From Candidatus Pseudothioglobus singularis PS1 (GTDB lineage: Bacteria > Pseudomonadota > Gammaproteobacteria > PS1 > Pseudothioglobaceae): a stretch of DNA of 64,000 bases. Location of the stretch: positions 124,001-188,000 of the forward strand of contig NZ_CP006911.1 of the NCBI RefSeq assembly GCF_001281385.1, given 5' to 3'. A program made the position numbers and the translations under genes. Shown here one piece after another: positions 47,335-56,600 of the stretch (its first letter is position 1; the number at the start of each line of letters is the position of its first letter). The notes beneath the pieces are model-generated. The model had not been told where the DNA came from. It saw only the letters and a list, made by a program, of their open reading frames with translations, and made no database searches.

Positions 47335-48639
47335 ATGTCTAAATTCAAAGAAGGCAATTTAGAGGCTCCAACACGTCACCCTCTAAATTGGAAAGATAAA
47401 GATTTTTATGATGAAGATTCTCTCAACAATGAGCTTGAGAGGGTATTTGATATCTGTCACGGCTGCAGACGATGTGTAAGTTTATGTAAGTCTTTTCCTA
47501 CACTATTTGACTTGATCGATGAGTCTAAAACTTTTGAGGTAGATGGTGTCGATAAGGCTGATTATAAAAAAGTTGTGGATCAATGTTATTTGTGCGATTT
47601 GTGCTATATAGCTAAATGTCCATATGTGCCGCCACACGACTTTAATGTTGATTTTCCGCATCTTATGCTTAGAGCGAAAGCCATTCAATTTAAAAAGGGC
47701 GAAACTAAGTTATCACATAAAATCTTAACATCGCCTCAAAAGGTTGGTGCTATTGCATCGAAGCCAGTTATATCGCCTGTGGTTAACTGGTCAAATAAAA
47801 ATAAAACTCTCAGAAAGGTTACTCAAAAGGTACTCGGCGTTCATGAGAATGCGGTTGTGCCAACTTACCACTCTAAGAGTTTATCTAAGGTCTTTGTTGA
47901 AGAGAGCTCTGATAGTCAATTCAAGGTAGCAATTTTTGGAACCTGTTATGGAGAATACAATGATCCAAAAACAGTCATTGACCTAGTCGATGTATTAAGA
48001 CATAACAATGTTGAGGTGAAGCTAATCAAAAAAACTCAGTGTTGCGGAATGCCCAAAATGGAGCTTGGAGATCTTGACTCAGTCGAGAAGTATGCCAATG
48101 AAAATATTGAGCCATTAATGGAGCTAGTCAAAGATGGCTACAAGCTTATTGCGCCTATACCCTCTTGCGTCTTAATGTTTAAGAATGAACTACCAATGAT
48201 ATTGAATGAAAATGAAGATATAAAAGCTATTTCTGATGCATTCTATGACCCCTTTGAGTACCTTTCATTGCTAATAGAAAACAATCATTTTGATGACAAA
48301 TTTAAGGCCATTGATAAAGAGATTCTTTATCCCATGGCATGCCATCAAAGAGTTCAAAATATTGGAGCGCATACAAAAAAAATCCTAGGTTTAATTCCTG
48401 ATTTAGACGTCAATATTGCAGAAAGATGTTCAGGACATGATGGTACCTATGGTGTGAGAAAAGAGACACATACTTACTCAGTCAAAATTGGAATGCCAGT
48501 TGCCAAAAAAATTACCGACACTACCGACCTTGTTGTTAGTGATTGCGTTATGGCAGGTAACCATGTTGCACATATTGCTACACAAGATATAGAATCTATT
48601 CATCCGATTAGCCTAGTGAAGTTGGCTTATGATTTATAA
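47335..48639 (+). CDS. Fe-S oxidoreductase, GlpC/HdrD-like (CCG domain)
   Basis: A 434-residue protein with two 4Fe-4S binding sites, CHGCRRCVSLC (about 43-53) and CYLCDLCYIAKCPY (about 86-99). Two cysteine-rich CCG domains follow, TQCCGMPKMELG and the C-terminal ACHQRVQ/ERCSGHDG region. This resembles GlpC and heterodisulfide reductase-type subunits that relay electrons. Homologs sit next to rubrerythrin in many bacteria. The electron donor and acceptor are unknown; a role in reducing rubrerythrin is inference. Confidence 0.85.
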   Translation: MSKFKEGNLEAPTRHPLNWKDKDFYDEDSLNNELERVFDICHGCRRCVSLCKSFPTLFDLIDESKTFEVDGVDKADYKKVVDQCYLCDLCYIAKCPYVPPHDFNVDFPHLMLRAKAIQFKKGETKLSHKILTSPQKVGAIASKPVISPVVNWSNKNKTLRKVTQKVLGVHENAVVPTYHSKSLSKVFVEESSDSQFKVAIFGTCYGEYNDPKTVIDLVDVLRHNNVEVKLIKKTQCCGMPKMELGDLDSVEKYANENIEPLMELVKDGYKLIAPIPSCVLMFKNELPMILNENEDIKAISDAFYDPFEYLSLLIENNHFDDKFKAIDKEILYPMACHQRVQNIGAHTKKILGLIPDLDVNIAERCSGHDGTYGVRKETHTYSVKIGMPVAKKITDTTDLVVSDCVMAGNHVAHIATQDIESIHPISLVKLAYDL

Positions 48640-48660
48640 ACACAATTTGAGGAAATAATT

Positions 48661-49239
48661 ATGTTAGAAAGACAAGACCTATTAACTCTTGAAGAGTATG
48701 CAGAAAAGCGTTCATCGATTCGCCAGGAAACAATCCAGGTTAAAAAGCTTAGAGAAGTTCACTTGGGTGAGCATATTAGGATGATATTTGAAAACAAGCA
48801 AACTGTTCAATACCAAGTTCAAGAAATGCTTCGAATCGAGAAAATTTTTGAATCAAGTGAGATTCAAGATGAGCTGGATGTATACAATGCACTTGTACCC
48901 AATGGCGCCAATCTAAAAGCAACAATGATGATTGAGTATTCAGATGTTGCAGAGCGCATTGTTGCTCTAACAGAGCTCATTGGCGTTGAAAAAAGTATTT
49001 ATTTCCAAGTAGGCAACCATGAAAAAGCCTTCCCGATTTGTAATGAAGATTTGGAGAGAGAGACCGACGTTAAAACTTCAGCGGTCCACTTTATGAGATT
49101 CGAGTTTACCCAGGAGATGATTGATGATTTCATTGCAGGGTCAACTATAAAGGTAGGGTCTACGCATCCAAACTATGATTATGAAATGACCCTAGACACA
49201 GAATCACAGAAAGTTTTAAGTGGTGATTTTACTAGCTAA
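48661..49239 (+). CDS. DUF3501 family protein
   Basis: A 192-residue soluble protein of the DUF3501 family. The N-terminal EYAEKRSSIRQETIQVKKLR and MIFENKQTVQYQVQEMLR are the recognisable blocks; the second half has FQVGNHEKAFPICNEDLERE. No catalytic motif is visible and the function is unknown. It follows the Fe-S protein by 21 bp in the usual rubrerythrin-Fe-S-DUF3501 order. Confidence 0.82.
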   Translation: MLERQDLLTLEEYAEKRSSIRQETIQVKKLREVHLGEHIRMIFENKQTVQYQVQEMLRIEKIFESSEIQDELDVYNALVPNGANLKATMMIEYSDVAERIVALTELIGVEKSIYFQVGNHEKAFPICNEDLERETDVKTSAVHFMRFEFTQEMIDDFIAGSTIKVGSTHPNYDYEMTLDTESQKVLSGDFTS

Positions 49240-49249
49240 AAATTATAAT

Positions 49250-50419
49250 TTAAGCCTCAGACATTTCGCCTATTGACTCCATGCCAACAAGAGTTTCATT
49301 GATGTAATACATCCTCAATTTGTCTCTTTCCCAAGGCGGAATGTTTGCACTCTGAAGTACTTTTTTTAGAGAGCTTGAGTGCTTTTTATCCTTGAGTCTG
49401 ACTCTTTGACCGTCCTGACGAAATCGAATTGTAAAATTAGCTTGATCCTTTAGTTTATTAAAGAGAGGGCAATCTTCATTGGATCTATCAGGCTCACCAT
49501 CAAAAAAATATAACTCATTGTCATATCTTCTGACTTCATAAAGATGCCATTTTAAAATCACTTTGGCATCATCCTTCGCCCTTAAAACAGAAATGAGTTC
49601 AGTTAGCACTTTATTGGATGGCATCAAGAAGCCCCTTTGTGCAATGTAATATCTTAATATATTAGCAACTCTTCTTTCTGGGAGCTCAGTTAAAGGCAGC
49701 ACTTGAATTTTATGATTAATGACAAGATTGAACTTTTCGATATCAATTTCAGCAAGATCGTTTATTAGTTTTAATGCCTCAGACTGGTGATAAGCGCTTC
49801 TAGAAATATTTTTTATTACTCCTTTAAAACTGGAATCAAGTTTTGGAATAAACTCTAATCTTAGGAGATTTCTTTTGAAATTTAAATTAATATTGCTATC
49901 ATCTTCTACCCAGTCGAGATTATATTTTGTTGCATAGTCAACAATTAATTGCTTAGAAATGTTTAAGAAGGGACGGTATAAGAATGCGTCAGCAAAGCTC
50001 TTTATTTTTGGCATGGATGCCAAGCCCGCTACCCCACTTCCTCTAAATAGTTGAAGTAAAAAAGTCTCAGATTGATCCTCCTGATGATGCGCAGTACACA
50101 GAACTTCATTTTTAGATAATTCTGATTTTAGTGAATTATAGCGTTTTTTACGAGCATTTTCTTCGATGTTAGACGAAGTTTTAATATTAATGTCTATGCT
50201 TTTAAACTCAACCCCTTGTTTGTGGCATTGTTCTTTACAGAATAAAGACCAGTCTTTGCTGTGCTTCGAAAGGTTATGATTGATATGGACTGCTCTTATA
50301 TTGCCAGGGTAATGAGAGTTTAAGAAATGGAGCAGGACCACTGAGTCGATCCCTCCACTTAAGGCAATGACAATATTTTTGTCTATAAGGAAAGGATCTT
50401 TATTCGCTAAATCTTCCAA
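49250..50419 (-). CDS. tilS: tRNA(Ile)-lysidine synthase
   Basis: A 389-residue ATP-dependent enzyme that modifies C34 of tRNA-Ile2 to lysidine. The PP-loop [15 protein letters not shown] is near residue 19, [13 protein letters not shown] is next, and [29 protein letters not shown] follows. C-terminal domain is present. The start is TTG at 50419, inside accA (20-bp overlap). The likely tRNA-Ile2(CAU) substrate is encoded at 32446-32522. Confidence 0.95.
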   Translation of the reverse strand: MEDLANKDPFLIDKNIVIALSGGIDSVVLLHFLNSHYPGNIRAVHINHNLSKHSKDWSLFCKEQCHKQGVEFKSIDINIKTSSNIEENARKKRYNSLKSELSKNEVLCTAHHQEDQSETFLLQLFRGSGVAGLASMPKIKSFADAFLYRPFLNISKQLIVDYATKYNLDWVEDDSNINLNFKRNLLRLEFIPKLDSSFKGVIKNISRSAYHQSEALKLINDLAEIDIEKFNLVINHKIQVLPLTELPERRVANILRYYIAQRGFLMPSNKVLTELISVLRAKDDAKVILKWHLYEVRRYDNELYFFDGEPDRSNEDCPLFNKLKDQANFTIRFRQDGQRVRLKDKKHSSSLKKVLQSANIPPWERDKLRMYYINETLVGMESIGEMSEA

Positions 50420-51350
50420 AGCTAAGTAATTTTTCGTGCCTATCTTCTAAAAGTTTTTCAATAGGTAAATCAGCTAGATTTTTAAGCTCTTTGATGAGTG
50501 CTTTTTTTAGAAATTTAGAGGCTTTTTCAGGGTCTCTATGAATTCCGCCCAATGGTTCAGGGATCACCTTTTCAATTAACTTATTTTTTTTCAAATGCTT
50601 ACTAGTAAGCTTAAGAGACTCTGCAGCAATGGGAGCTTTAGATGCATCTTTATATAGTATAGATGCGCAGCCTTCAGGAGAGATGACTGAGTAAATGCTA
50701 TACTCAAACATCATCATCGTGTCACAAAGTCCAATAGCAAGCGCACCGCCCGAGCCACCTTCACCAATCACAACCGATAGAATTGGCGTTTTTAAAGTTG
50801 ACATTTCGAATAAGTTTTTTGCGATTGCTTCACTCTGTCCGCGCTCCTCTGCGCCAATACCAGGATAAGCGCCTGGAGTATCTATAAAAGTAATGACAGG
50901 CAAGCCAAATTTCTCAGCCATCTTCATAAGTCTAAGTGCCTTTCGGTAGCCCTCAGGCCTAGTCATTCCAAAATTATGGTAAATTTTTTCTTTTGTAGAT
51001 CGGCCTTTTTGTTGACCAAGAAACATAAATGTTAGGTCATCTATTTTTGCAATACCGCCTATCAAAGAATGGTCATTTGCATAGGCTCGATCTCCACATA
51101 GCTCTGTAAACTCATCAAAAATATTATCAATGTAGTCCAAGGTATAAAGTCTTTGAGGGTGCCTAGCTAATTGAGAGATTTGCCAATCAGTAAGTGACGA
51201 AAAAATTTTCTTTGTTAAGAGTTCACTTTTTGATTTAAGTGAATCCATCTCTTTGGAAATATCGACATCATCCTTAATGCTTTCAAGGGCATCAATTTTG
51301 TCTTCCAGCTCTGCGATTGGCTGTTCAAAGTCTAAATAGTTTAAGTTCAT
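50400..51350 (-). CDS. accA: Acetyl-CoA carboxylase carboxyltransferase subunit alpha
   Basis: A 316-residue subunit that transfers carboxyl from biotin to acetyl-CoA with AccD. Segments: [85 protein letters not shown] and [13 protein letters not shown]. Length equals E. coli AccA (319). It overlaps tilS by 20 bp, an unusual but known pairing. Confidence 0.97.
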   Translation of the reverse strand: MNLNYLDFEQPIAELEDKIDALESIKDDVDISKEMDSLKSKSELLTKKIFSSLTDWQISQLARHPQRLYTLDYIDNIFDEFTELCGDRAYANDHSLIGGIAKIDDLTFMFLGQQKGRSTKEKIYHNFGMTRPEGYRKALRLMKMAEKFGLPVITFIDTPGAYPGIGAEERGQSEAIAKNLFEMSTLKTPILSVVIGEGGSGGALAIGLCDTMMMFEYSIYSVISPEGCASILYKDASKAPIAAESLKLTSKHLKKNKLIEKVIPEPLGGIHRDPEKASKFLKKALIKELKNLADLPIEKLLEDRHEKLLSFGRFSE

Positions 51351-51417
51351 TTAATGCACTTATTGTGAAAGGAAATTTAATGATAATTATAGCAGATGCA
51401 ATGTTTATAATCTTGCA

Positions 51418-52026
51418 ATGGATTTGCTTACCCTACTTTCTCTGATGATTGCTACTTTCGTTTATGCAATTTCACCCGGCCCTGGTTTATTTGCAGTGTT
51501 GGCGATTTCTACTCGATTTGGCCCAATCCCTGCAATTTGGGTTTCCATAGGCCACACAGTTGGTGATATTATTTATGTAGCTCTTGCAATGCTAGCTCTC
51601 AATGCCTTAGCTGAGGTGATTAATGAGAGTATGCTCTATGTGAAAATTCTTGGAGCATCATATTTAATCTTTATTGGCTATCAACAATTCCGTTCAAAAG
51701 GGATTAGTTTTGAACCTTCAAGTAAAAAGAGCTCAGTCATAAAGCTTTTAATAGCTGGGTTTGTTGTTGGAGTAACCAACCCAAAAACAATTATCTTCTA
51801 CCTGTCCTTCCTTCCAATCTTTATAGACTTAAATAATCTGACTTTAAATACAGAAGTTCAGGTGATAGTATCAATTGGATTGACTGTTTTTTTTGTTTTA
51901 AGTTTGGCAAATATTTTAGGTGTTAGACTTAGACGTTATATTGAAAATCCCGATAGCATCAGGAAGATAAATCAAGTGACTGGCGTGACTATGATTCTTG
52001 TTGGTGTTTTTGTCGCACTGTATTGA
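51418..52026 (+). CDS. LysE/RhtB-family exporter (first copy)
   Basis: A 202-residue integral membrane exporter with about six helices. The family signature is ATFVYAISPGPGLFAVLA near residue 12 (PGPG), with GHTVGDIIYVALAMLA and FVVGVTNPKTIIFYLSFLP following. Family members export amino acids or homoserine lactones. A second member is at 52962, with the same length; the DMT gene lies between. Divergent from accA by 67 bp. Confidence 0.9.
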   Translation: MDLLTLLSLMIATFVYAISPGPGLFAVLAISTRFGPIPAIWVSIGHTVGDIIYVALAMLALNALAEVINESMLYVKILGASYLIFIGYQQFRSKGISFEPSSKKSSVIKLLIAGFVVGVTNPKTIIFYLSFLPIFIDLNNLTLNTEVQVIVSIGLTVFFVLSLANILGVRLRRYIENPDSIRKINQVTGVTMILVGVFVALY

Positions 52027-52042
52027 ATATAAAAGGATGTAG

Positions 52043-52942
52043 ATGTTCCAATCTGAAAAAACAATGACACTAGTGATGCTTCTTGTTCCATTGGTATGGG
52101 CCTTATCAGGCGTCTCTGTAAAATACTTATCTTTTTATATCAGCGAAGATGAAGTCGTTGTGTATCGTTTTTTTCTATCAGCCTTATCGACCTTTCCTCT
52201 GCTTGTATGGATGAAAATTCCTATAAAAATTAGTTTAAAAAACTTTGTCATTTGCATTCTTTTGGCTTTTTTTCTGATCGGAAACTATAGAACCTACTTT
52301 ATGGGGATGCAGAGAGGCGCAGTTGGTTTAGGCGCGGCTCTAGTAACCGTTTTGATTCCAATTTTTGTCTATGTTATGATGATTTTTTCTAAAAAATCTA
52401 AACCTGTTTTAAAAGATTGGCTTGCATTGACAATTGGAGCAATAGGTGTCGCTTTAATGCTTGATATAGAACAAATGAATCTCGAAAAACTCATAAGTGG
52501 GGGCAATATCTATTTTGTATTAGCTGGTCTAACCTATGCCTTATTCACGGTAGCTGCGTCTTATATGAGAAATATTCATGTCTTGACTATTAACTTTTAT
52601 GTTTGTCTTATAGGCTTCTTAATCGATTGGAACTTATCTTATGATAGCAATCATCTGTTCACTTTAGGAGCCATGGATTATATATTTTGGGTTAATATTT
52701 TTTTCGTGTCATTTATTGCTGGAACTGCAATAACAGCACTCTACTATATGGGCATTAGAATTATTGGCTCCAAAAAGAGTTCTGCTTTTAGTATATTAAC
52801 TCCATTCTTTGCAATCGCATTGGGCGCAATTTTCTTTGAAGAAATGATTACTATAAAAAATGCTATTGGAATTCTAATGGCCGTTTCGGCTCTCGCTGTT
52901 CTTAACGATCTGAAGATTAAAAATCTAATTCCTTTTCGATAA
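52043..52942 (+). CDS. DMT/EamA-family transporter (between LysE genes)
   Basis: A 299-residue ten-helix membrane protein of the EamA type. It begins MLLVPLVWALSGVSVKY, the second repeat has GGNIYFVLAGLTYALFTV and it ends in a KIKN tail. It is 16 bp after the first LysE gene and 19 bp before the second, so the three exporters are likely cotranscribed. The transported compound is unknown. Confidence 0.88.
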   Translation: MFQSEKTMTLVMLLVPLVWALSGVSVKYLSFYISEDEVVVYRFFLSALSTFPLLVWMKIPIKISLKNFVICILLAFFLIGNYRTYFMGMQRGAVGLGAALVTVLIPIFVYVMMIFSKKSKPVLKDWLALTIGAIGVALMLDIEQMNLEKLISGGNIYFVLAGLTYALFTVAASYMRNIHVLTINFYVCLIGFLIDWNLSYDSNHLFTLGAMDYIFWVNIFFVSFIAGTAITALYYMGIRIIGSKKSSAFSILTPFFAIALGAIFFEEMITIKNAIGILMAVSALAVLNDLKIKNLIPFR

Positions 52943-52961
52943 TTATGGGTAGCAATAAATT

Positions 52962-53570
52962 ATGGAAATAAATATTTTTTTAGTCCTTGGCTTTACTCTT
53001 TTCATTTTTGCAGTGACCCCTGGTCCTGGGACTTTAGCACTTCTCTCTATTTCTACTTCGAGAGGTCTAGCCTCGGCAATATTCTTTTCAATTGGAATGA
53101 CGCTGGGTGATTTGTCTTATTTAACCATTGTTATTTTTTCTTTAAATGCTCTTGCTGATTTGATTACACCTGTTACAAATGCGGTCCAATATTTCGGTGC
53201 ATGCTATTTATTTTATTTGGGTTACTCTCAGTGGAGGGCTGGAAAATTCAGTATGGACAATGACATTTCAGCTCAATCTCATTTGAAAGAACTTCTGATG
53301 GGCTTCCTCTTAGCTGGAACTAATCCAAAGGTGATGATTTTTTATTTATCTGTCCTTCCATCTCTAATTGATCTCAATCAGGTGAGTTTATCTTATGGAC
53401 TCAAAATTGTAGCCACTGTTGCTATTTCACTATTGTTTGGCTTACTATTTATTGGTATTCTAGGAAAAAAATTAAGGCAACTAATAAGTAGTGACAAAAT
53501 GGCCTTGAGAGTAAACAGGATTTTTGGAGTAATAATGATTGGTGTTGGGTTTAGCCTTTTTTATTTCTAA
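52962..53570 (+). CDS. LysE/RhtB-family exporter (second copy)
   Basis: A 202-residue LysE-type exporter. The signature is IFAVTPGPGTLALLSIS near residue 15, then GMTLGDLSYLTIVIFSLNALA and FLLAGTNPKVMIFYLSVLPS. It has the same length and helix arrangement as the gene at 51418, so the pair are paralogs. No direct nucleotide identity is obvious, so the duplication is old. Confidence 0.9.
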   Translation: MEINIFLVLGFTLFIFAVTPGPGTLALLSISTSRGLASAIFFSIGMTLGDLSYLTIVIFSLNALADLITPVTNAVQYFGACYLFYLGYSQWRAGKFSMDNDISAQSHLKELLMGFLLAGTNPKVMIFYLSVLPSLIDLNQVSLSYGLKIVATVAISLLFGLLFIGILGKKLRQLISSDKMALRVNRIFGVIMIGVGFSLFYF

Positions 53571-53650
53571 AGACTGGGCCCTTCATTTCTCATAAATATA
53601 GTTAAAAGCTCTCGCTCACAGATATCAAACTAATGCTACTTTAAATTAAA

Positions 53651-54361
53651 TTACTTACTTCCAAAAGCTAAGCAAACTTTTTTAGAGATAGATATTAAGG
53701 CTTTTAAATAACTTTCAATATTATCGTCAGTGAATCGAGTTGTAAGCCCTGACAAGGAGATTACTCCAATCAGCTCTCCATCGCGCCCCAAAATAGGAAC
53801 TGTAATACCTGCAATATCCGGGTCACGCTCTCCATGACTAATATAGTATCCCTGATCTTTTATAATTTTAGACTGAGATGTTTTAGGATTTACAAACGCT
53901 TCTAGCACCTTTCCAGAAGAACCAAGATTAAGGGGATTTATTTCTCCTTCATCGATATGATATCGCATCCTTCTTTTAGAATTTTCACAATAAAGAACTA
54001 CACTTGAATTTCCTCGCAAGACATGAAATGCAGCAGTCTCTTCTGTTTTTTTAACAAGTTCTGTTAAAGCTGGACGAATAATATCTCCTAGTTGAAGGTT
54101 GTCACGGTAAACCGAACTTCGATGCCAAAGAGACGCACCAAGGTGAAAAATACCATCATAATCACGAGTAAGATAACCAAATTTTTCAAGTGAAGCACTA
54201 AGTCGCAATATTGTGGCTTTATTTAGACCAGTTCTTTGGGCAAGCTCTTTAAGTGCTAGACCATTGTCACCCATATTAAATGCCTCCAGAAGACTCAGAG
54301 CTCTTTCAACCGACTCAACACCACTTTTAATAGGCCTAGATTTTTCTTTTGAATTTGTCAT
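53651..54361 (-). CDS. IclR-family transcriptional regulator
   Basis: A 236-residue IclR-type regulator. The N-terminal winged helix is ALSLLEAFNMGDNGLALKEL and TGLNKATILRLSASLEKFGYL; the effector domain has HVLRGNSSVVLYCENSKRR and GITVPILGRDGELIGVISLSG. It is divergent from the binding-protein gene at 54627, with 265 bp between. Two copies of a GAAAC-N3-GTTTC palindrome in the downstream promoters are candidate sites. The effector is probably the imported compound or its product. Confidence 0.9.
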   Translation of the reverse strand: MTNSKEKSRPIKSGVESVERALSLLEAFNMGDNGLALKELAQRTGLNKATILRLSASLEKFGYLTRDYDGIFHLGASLWHRSSVYRDNLQLGDIIRPALTELVKKTEETAAFHVLRGNSSVVLYCENSKRRMRYHIDEGEINPLNLGSSGKVLEAFVNPKTSQSKIIKDQGYYISHGERDPDIAGITVPILGRDGELIGVISLSGLTTRFTDDNIESYLKALISISKKVCLAFGSK

Positions 54362-54500
54362 TTATATATTATTTATTTGGACAGGATATAAAAAATGTTA
54401 CTAGAAAATTTGAAAGAATTGTATAAGTAAAAATTAATAATAAGCTTAACATAATTTCAGAAATACTAAGTCAAAACCAAATTATTTTATAAATTTTTAC

Positions 54501-54542
54501 TTGACTTCTTTTTGATTATACAGCAAAATGAAACAATGTTTC
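54501..54542 (+). promoter_or_regulatory. Promoter with palindromic operator, first binding protein
   Basis: A -35 TTGACT (54501-54506), 17-bp spacer and -10-like CAAAAT (54524-54529) precede the palindrome GAAAC-aat-GTTTC (54530-54542). This arrangement repeats at the second binding-protein gene. The operator abuts the -10 box, fitting repression. Its flank AATGAAACAATGTTTC resembles IclR-family (KdgR-type) sites. A second weaker inverted repeat (AAAC-TTTTA-GTTT) follows. Confidence 0.6.
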
Positions 54543-54566
54543 GTAGAATGAAACTTTTAGTTTTAA

Positions 54567-54754
54567 ATTATGAGACAATATCCAAACTAAATTTTTAATT
54601 TGGAAAATAACTAAAGGAGATTTCAAATGAATAAGTATTTAAAAATAGTGTGCTTAACACTATTAATGGGAATGGGATTTGGCCTTAGTAATATCGCTAA
54701 AGCCGACGGACATTCTGTCATGTTTGCTTCATGGGGTGGATCTTTTCAAGATGC
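54567..54754 (+). repeat. 188-bp exact repeat, block 1 (copy A; copy B 56601-56788)
   Basis: Positions 54567-54754 are identical base for base to 56601-56788 at a constant offset of 2034. The block covers the leader, ribosome-binding site (AAAGGAG), signal peptide and first mature residues of both binding-protein genes. Identity ends abruptly at 54755. Confidence 0.95.
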
Positions 54755-55685
54755 ACTTAGAACAACTATGCTTACACCAGCAGCAGAAAAATTAGGTATT
54801 GAGGTTGAAGAGGATACGACAAACGGCATACAAGACGTACGCAGTCAAATTAGTGCTGGCGCAGTCTCTTGGGATGTTACTGAACAAGAGCTGTCAGTTT
54901 GTGAGACACTAAAACAGGAAGACTCACTTGAGCCACTGGATTATAGTCTTATTAATTCTGCAGGCATTCCTCCAGAGCTTGTCAACAGTCACTATGTGGG
55001 CTTGCTTGCATTTACAAAGGTAATATCATATAGGCAAGATAAGTTTGGTGATAATGGACCACAAAGCTGGGCAGATTTTTGGGATGTTGAAAAATTCCCA
55101 GGAAAGCGTGGTATGCATGGAAAAGTTAACTACAACTTAGAAGCTGCTCTTATGGCTGATGGTGTGCCTAAGAGTGAAATTTATAATGTTCTTTCTACTA
55201 AGAAAGGTCAGGAGCGTGCTTGGGCTAAACTTGCTGAAATTGTTCCACATGTGACAGTATGGTATCGTGGTGGAGCTCAGTCTGCACAACTTATGCGTGA
55301 TGGTGAGGTTGATATGATTCATATGGGACAAAATCATGTGGGATATATTAATGAATCTGGTATCGGAGTGAATTTCACCTTTGATGGTGGAACGATGGAT
55401 GTTGATTGTCTTCTTGTACCAAAAGGAGCACCCAACAAAGATAATGCGATGCGTTTAATTAATGAAATGGTTAGCGCAGAAGCACAGGCAAGACTGGTCA
55501 AGATTATGCCTTTTGGAACTGCGAATAGTGGAGCCTATAGTGTTGGCATTCTAACAGAAGATGAAGCAACTAAACTGCCTACATACCCTGATAACTATGC
55601 TCAGCAACTAGTCATTGATCCAAGCTTTTATATCGGACAGCTCAGTGAGTTAACTGAAAGATTTGATATGTTGATCCAGCAGTAA
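54627..55685 (+). CDS. Polyamine-type ABC transporter substrate-binding protein, copy A
   Basis: A 352-residue periplasmic binding protein of the PotD/PotF-like family 1 group. The signal peptide ends at A25 (NIAKA|DGHS). Mature sequence begins VMFASWGGSFQDALR, typical for spermidine/putrescine-type receptors. RHH-like GGTMDVDCLLVPKGA is near residue 252. It is followed by a strong hairpin, then an alpha/beta hydrolase gene and a second copy. The two copies share two blocks of exact DNA identity but differ elsewhere, so their ligands may differ. It serves the ABC transporter at 57808-60628. Confidence 0.88.
   Translation: MNKYLKIVCLTLLMGMGFGLSNIAKADGHSVMFASWGGSFQDALRTTMLTPAAEKLGIEVEEDTTNGIQDVRSQISAGAVSWDVTEQELSVCETLKQEDSLEPLDYSLINSAGIPPELVNSHYVGLLAFTKVISYRQDKFGDNGPQSWADFWDVEKFPGKRGMHGKVNYNLEAALMADGVPKSEIYNVLSTKKGQERAWAKLAEIVPHVTVWYRGGAQSAQLMRDGEVDMIHMGQNHVGYINESGIGVNFTFDGGTMDVDCLLVPKGAPNKDNAMRLINEMVSAEAQARLVKIMPFGTANSGAYSVGILTEDEATKLPTYPDNYAQQLVIDPSFYIGQLSELTERFDMLIQQ
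55036..55273 (+). repeat. 238-bp exact repeat, block 2 (copy A; copy B 57070-57307)
   Basis: Positions 55036-55273 are identical base for base to 57070-57307 at the same 2034 offset. It covers the middle of both binding proteins (from KFGDNGPQSW to WYRGG). Flanking codons on both sides are diverged, including synonymous positions. Confidence 0.95.
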
Positions 55686-55705
55686 TAATCAATGTTGTTC
55701 TCCTT

Positions 55706-55732
55706 GGGCGCGTTGGTTATTCCAGCACGCCC
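55706..55732 (+). terminator. Hairpin after first binding-protein gene
   Basis: GGGCGCGTTGG (55706-55716) pairs with CCAGCACGCCC (55722-55732) with one mismatch and one G-T pair, loop TTATT. It begins 20 bp after the binding-protein stop and 27 bp before the hydrolase ATG. GC-rich against an AT-rich background and without a T-run, it is likely an mRNA 3'-stabiliser that raises receptor expression over downstream genes. Confidence 0.7.
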
Positions 55733-55758
55733 ATTATTCTGTTACACTAGGGTTAATA

Positions 55759-56487
55759 ATGTCATCAGAAGTCAACATTAATAAATCGGTTGTTTTTATC
55801 CCTGGTGCGCTTTGCAGCGATGAAATCTTCGCTGATCAAATCTCAGGTATCAGTCCACCTTTCAATGCAGTCTTGATAGATACTAGGCAGACCAAAACGA
55901 TAACTGAAATGGCAAATACCATTTTGGCGCAAGCCCCAGATAATTTTTCCCTAGTTGGAATAAGTATGGGCGGCTATGTAGTATTGGAAGTTCTACGTAT
56001 TGCACCTGATAGAGTTTGGGGAGTGGTGCTAATCTCCACTTCGGCGAGAGCTGAAATGCCAGATCAGGCTGAAGAGCGAAAACGATGGATAGATAGAATA
56101 GAATCTGGTCAGTATGAAGATTTTGTTGACGAAATAGTAGATGATTGTATATCTGGCAAAGGTAAGCTGAATAATGCAAGAGAACGTTTTCATGAGATGG
56201 TCAACGCCCATTCAATCGACACGATTAGTCGACAAATGAGCGCCTGTGCAATGAGACCAGATTTCCAAAAAAACCTAAAAGACATTAAATGTCCACTCTT
56301 ATTGATTGGAGGTAGTGATGATTCAGAATTTTTCTTAAATGGACTTAAGGAAATATCAGTAAAAGTAATTTACAGCGAAATTTTAATTTTGCCAAACTGT
56401 GGACATTTGCCAACGATTGAGAGCCCCATCAGAACGACAAATGCAATAAAAAAATTCCTTGTAAAGGCTGAGAAAAGCCTATCTTAA
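55759..56487 (+). CDS. Alpha/beta hydrolase
   Basis: A 242-residue alpha/beta-hydrolase. The nucleophile elbow GISMGGYVVLEVL has Ser95-like position, the oxyanion region VVFIPGALCS is near the N-terminus, the acid is probably in LLIGGSDDSE, and the His is in LPNCGHLPTIE. No signal peptide is visible. It lies between the two receptor copies, so it may process the same substrate, for example by cleaving an ester or amide; this is inference. Confidence 0.82.
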   Translation: MSSEVNINKSVVFIPGALCSDEIFADQISGISPPFNAVLIDTRQTKTITEMANTILAQAPDNFSLVGISMGGYVVLEVLRIAPDRVWGVVLISTSARAEMPDQAEERKRWIDRIESGQYEDFVDEIVDDCISGKGKLNNARERFHEMVNAHSIDTISRQMSACAMRPDFQKNLKDIKCPLLLIGGSDDSEFFLNGLKEISVKVIYSEILILPNCGHLPTIESPIRTTNAIKKFLVKAEKSLS

Positions 56488-56534
56488 TAAATCATATAGC
56501 AAAATTTTTTAATAAGAAAAACTTAAATTTTTAC

Positions 56535-56576
56535 TTGACTTTTTATTCACTATACATCAAAATGAAACTACGTTTC
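56535..56576 (+). promoter_or_regulatory. Promoter with palindromic operator, second binding protein
   Basis: The same layout as at 54501: TTGACT (56535-56540), 17-bp spacer, CAAAAT (56558-56563), then GAAAC-tac-GTTTC (56564-56576). The palindrome arms and -10 are conserved while the 3-base spacer and the 17-bp region differ, which is what selection on regulator binding would leave. Confidence 0.6.
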
Positions 56577-56600
56577 GTATAATGAAACTTTTAGTTTTAT

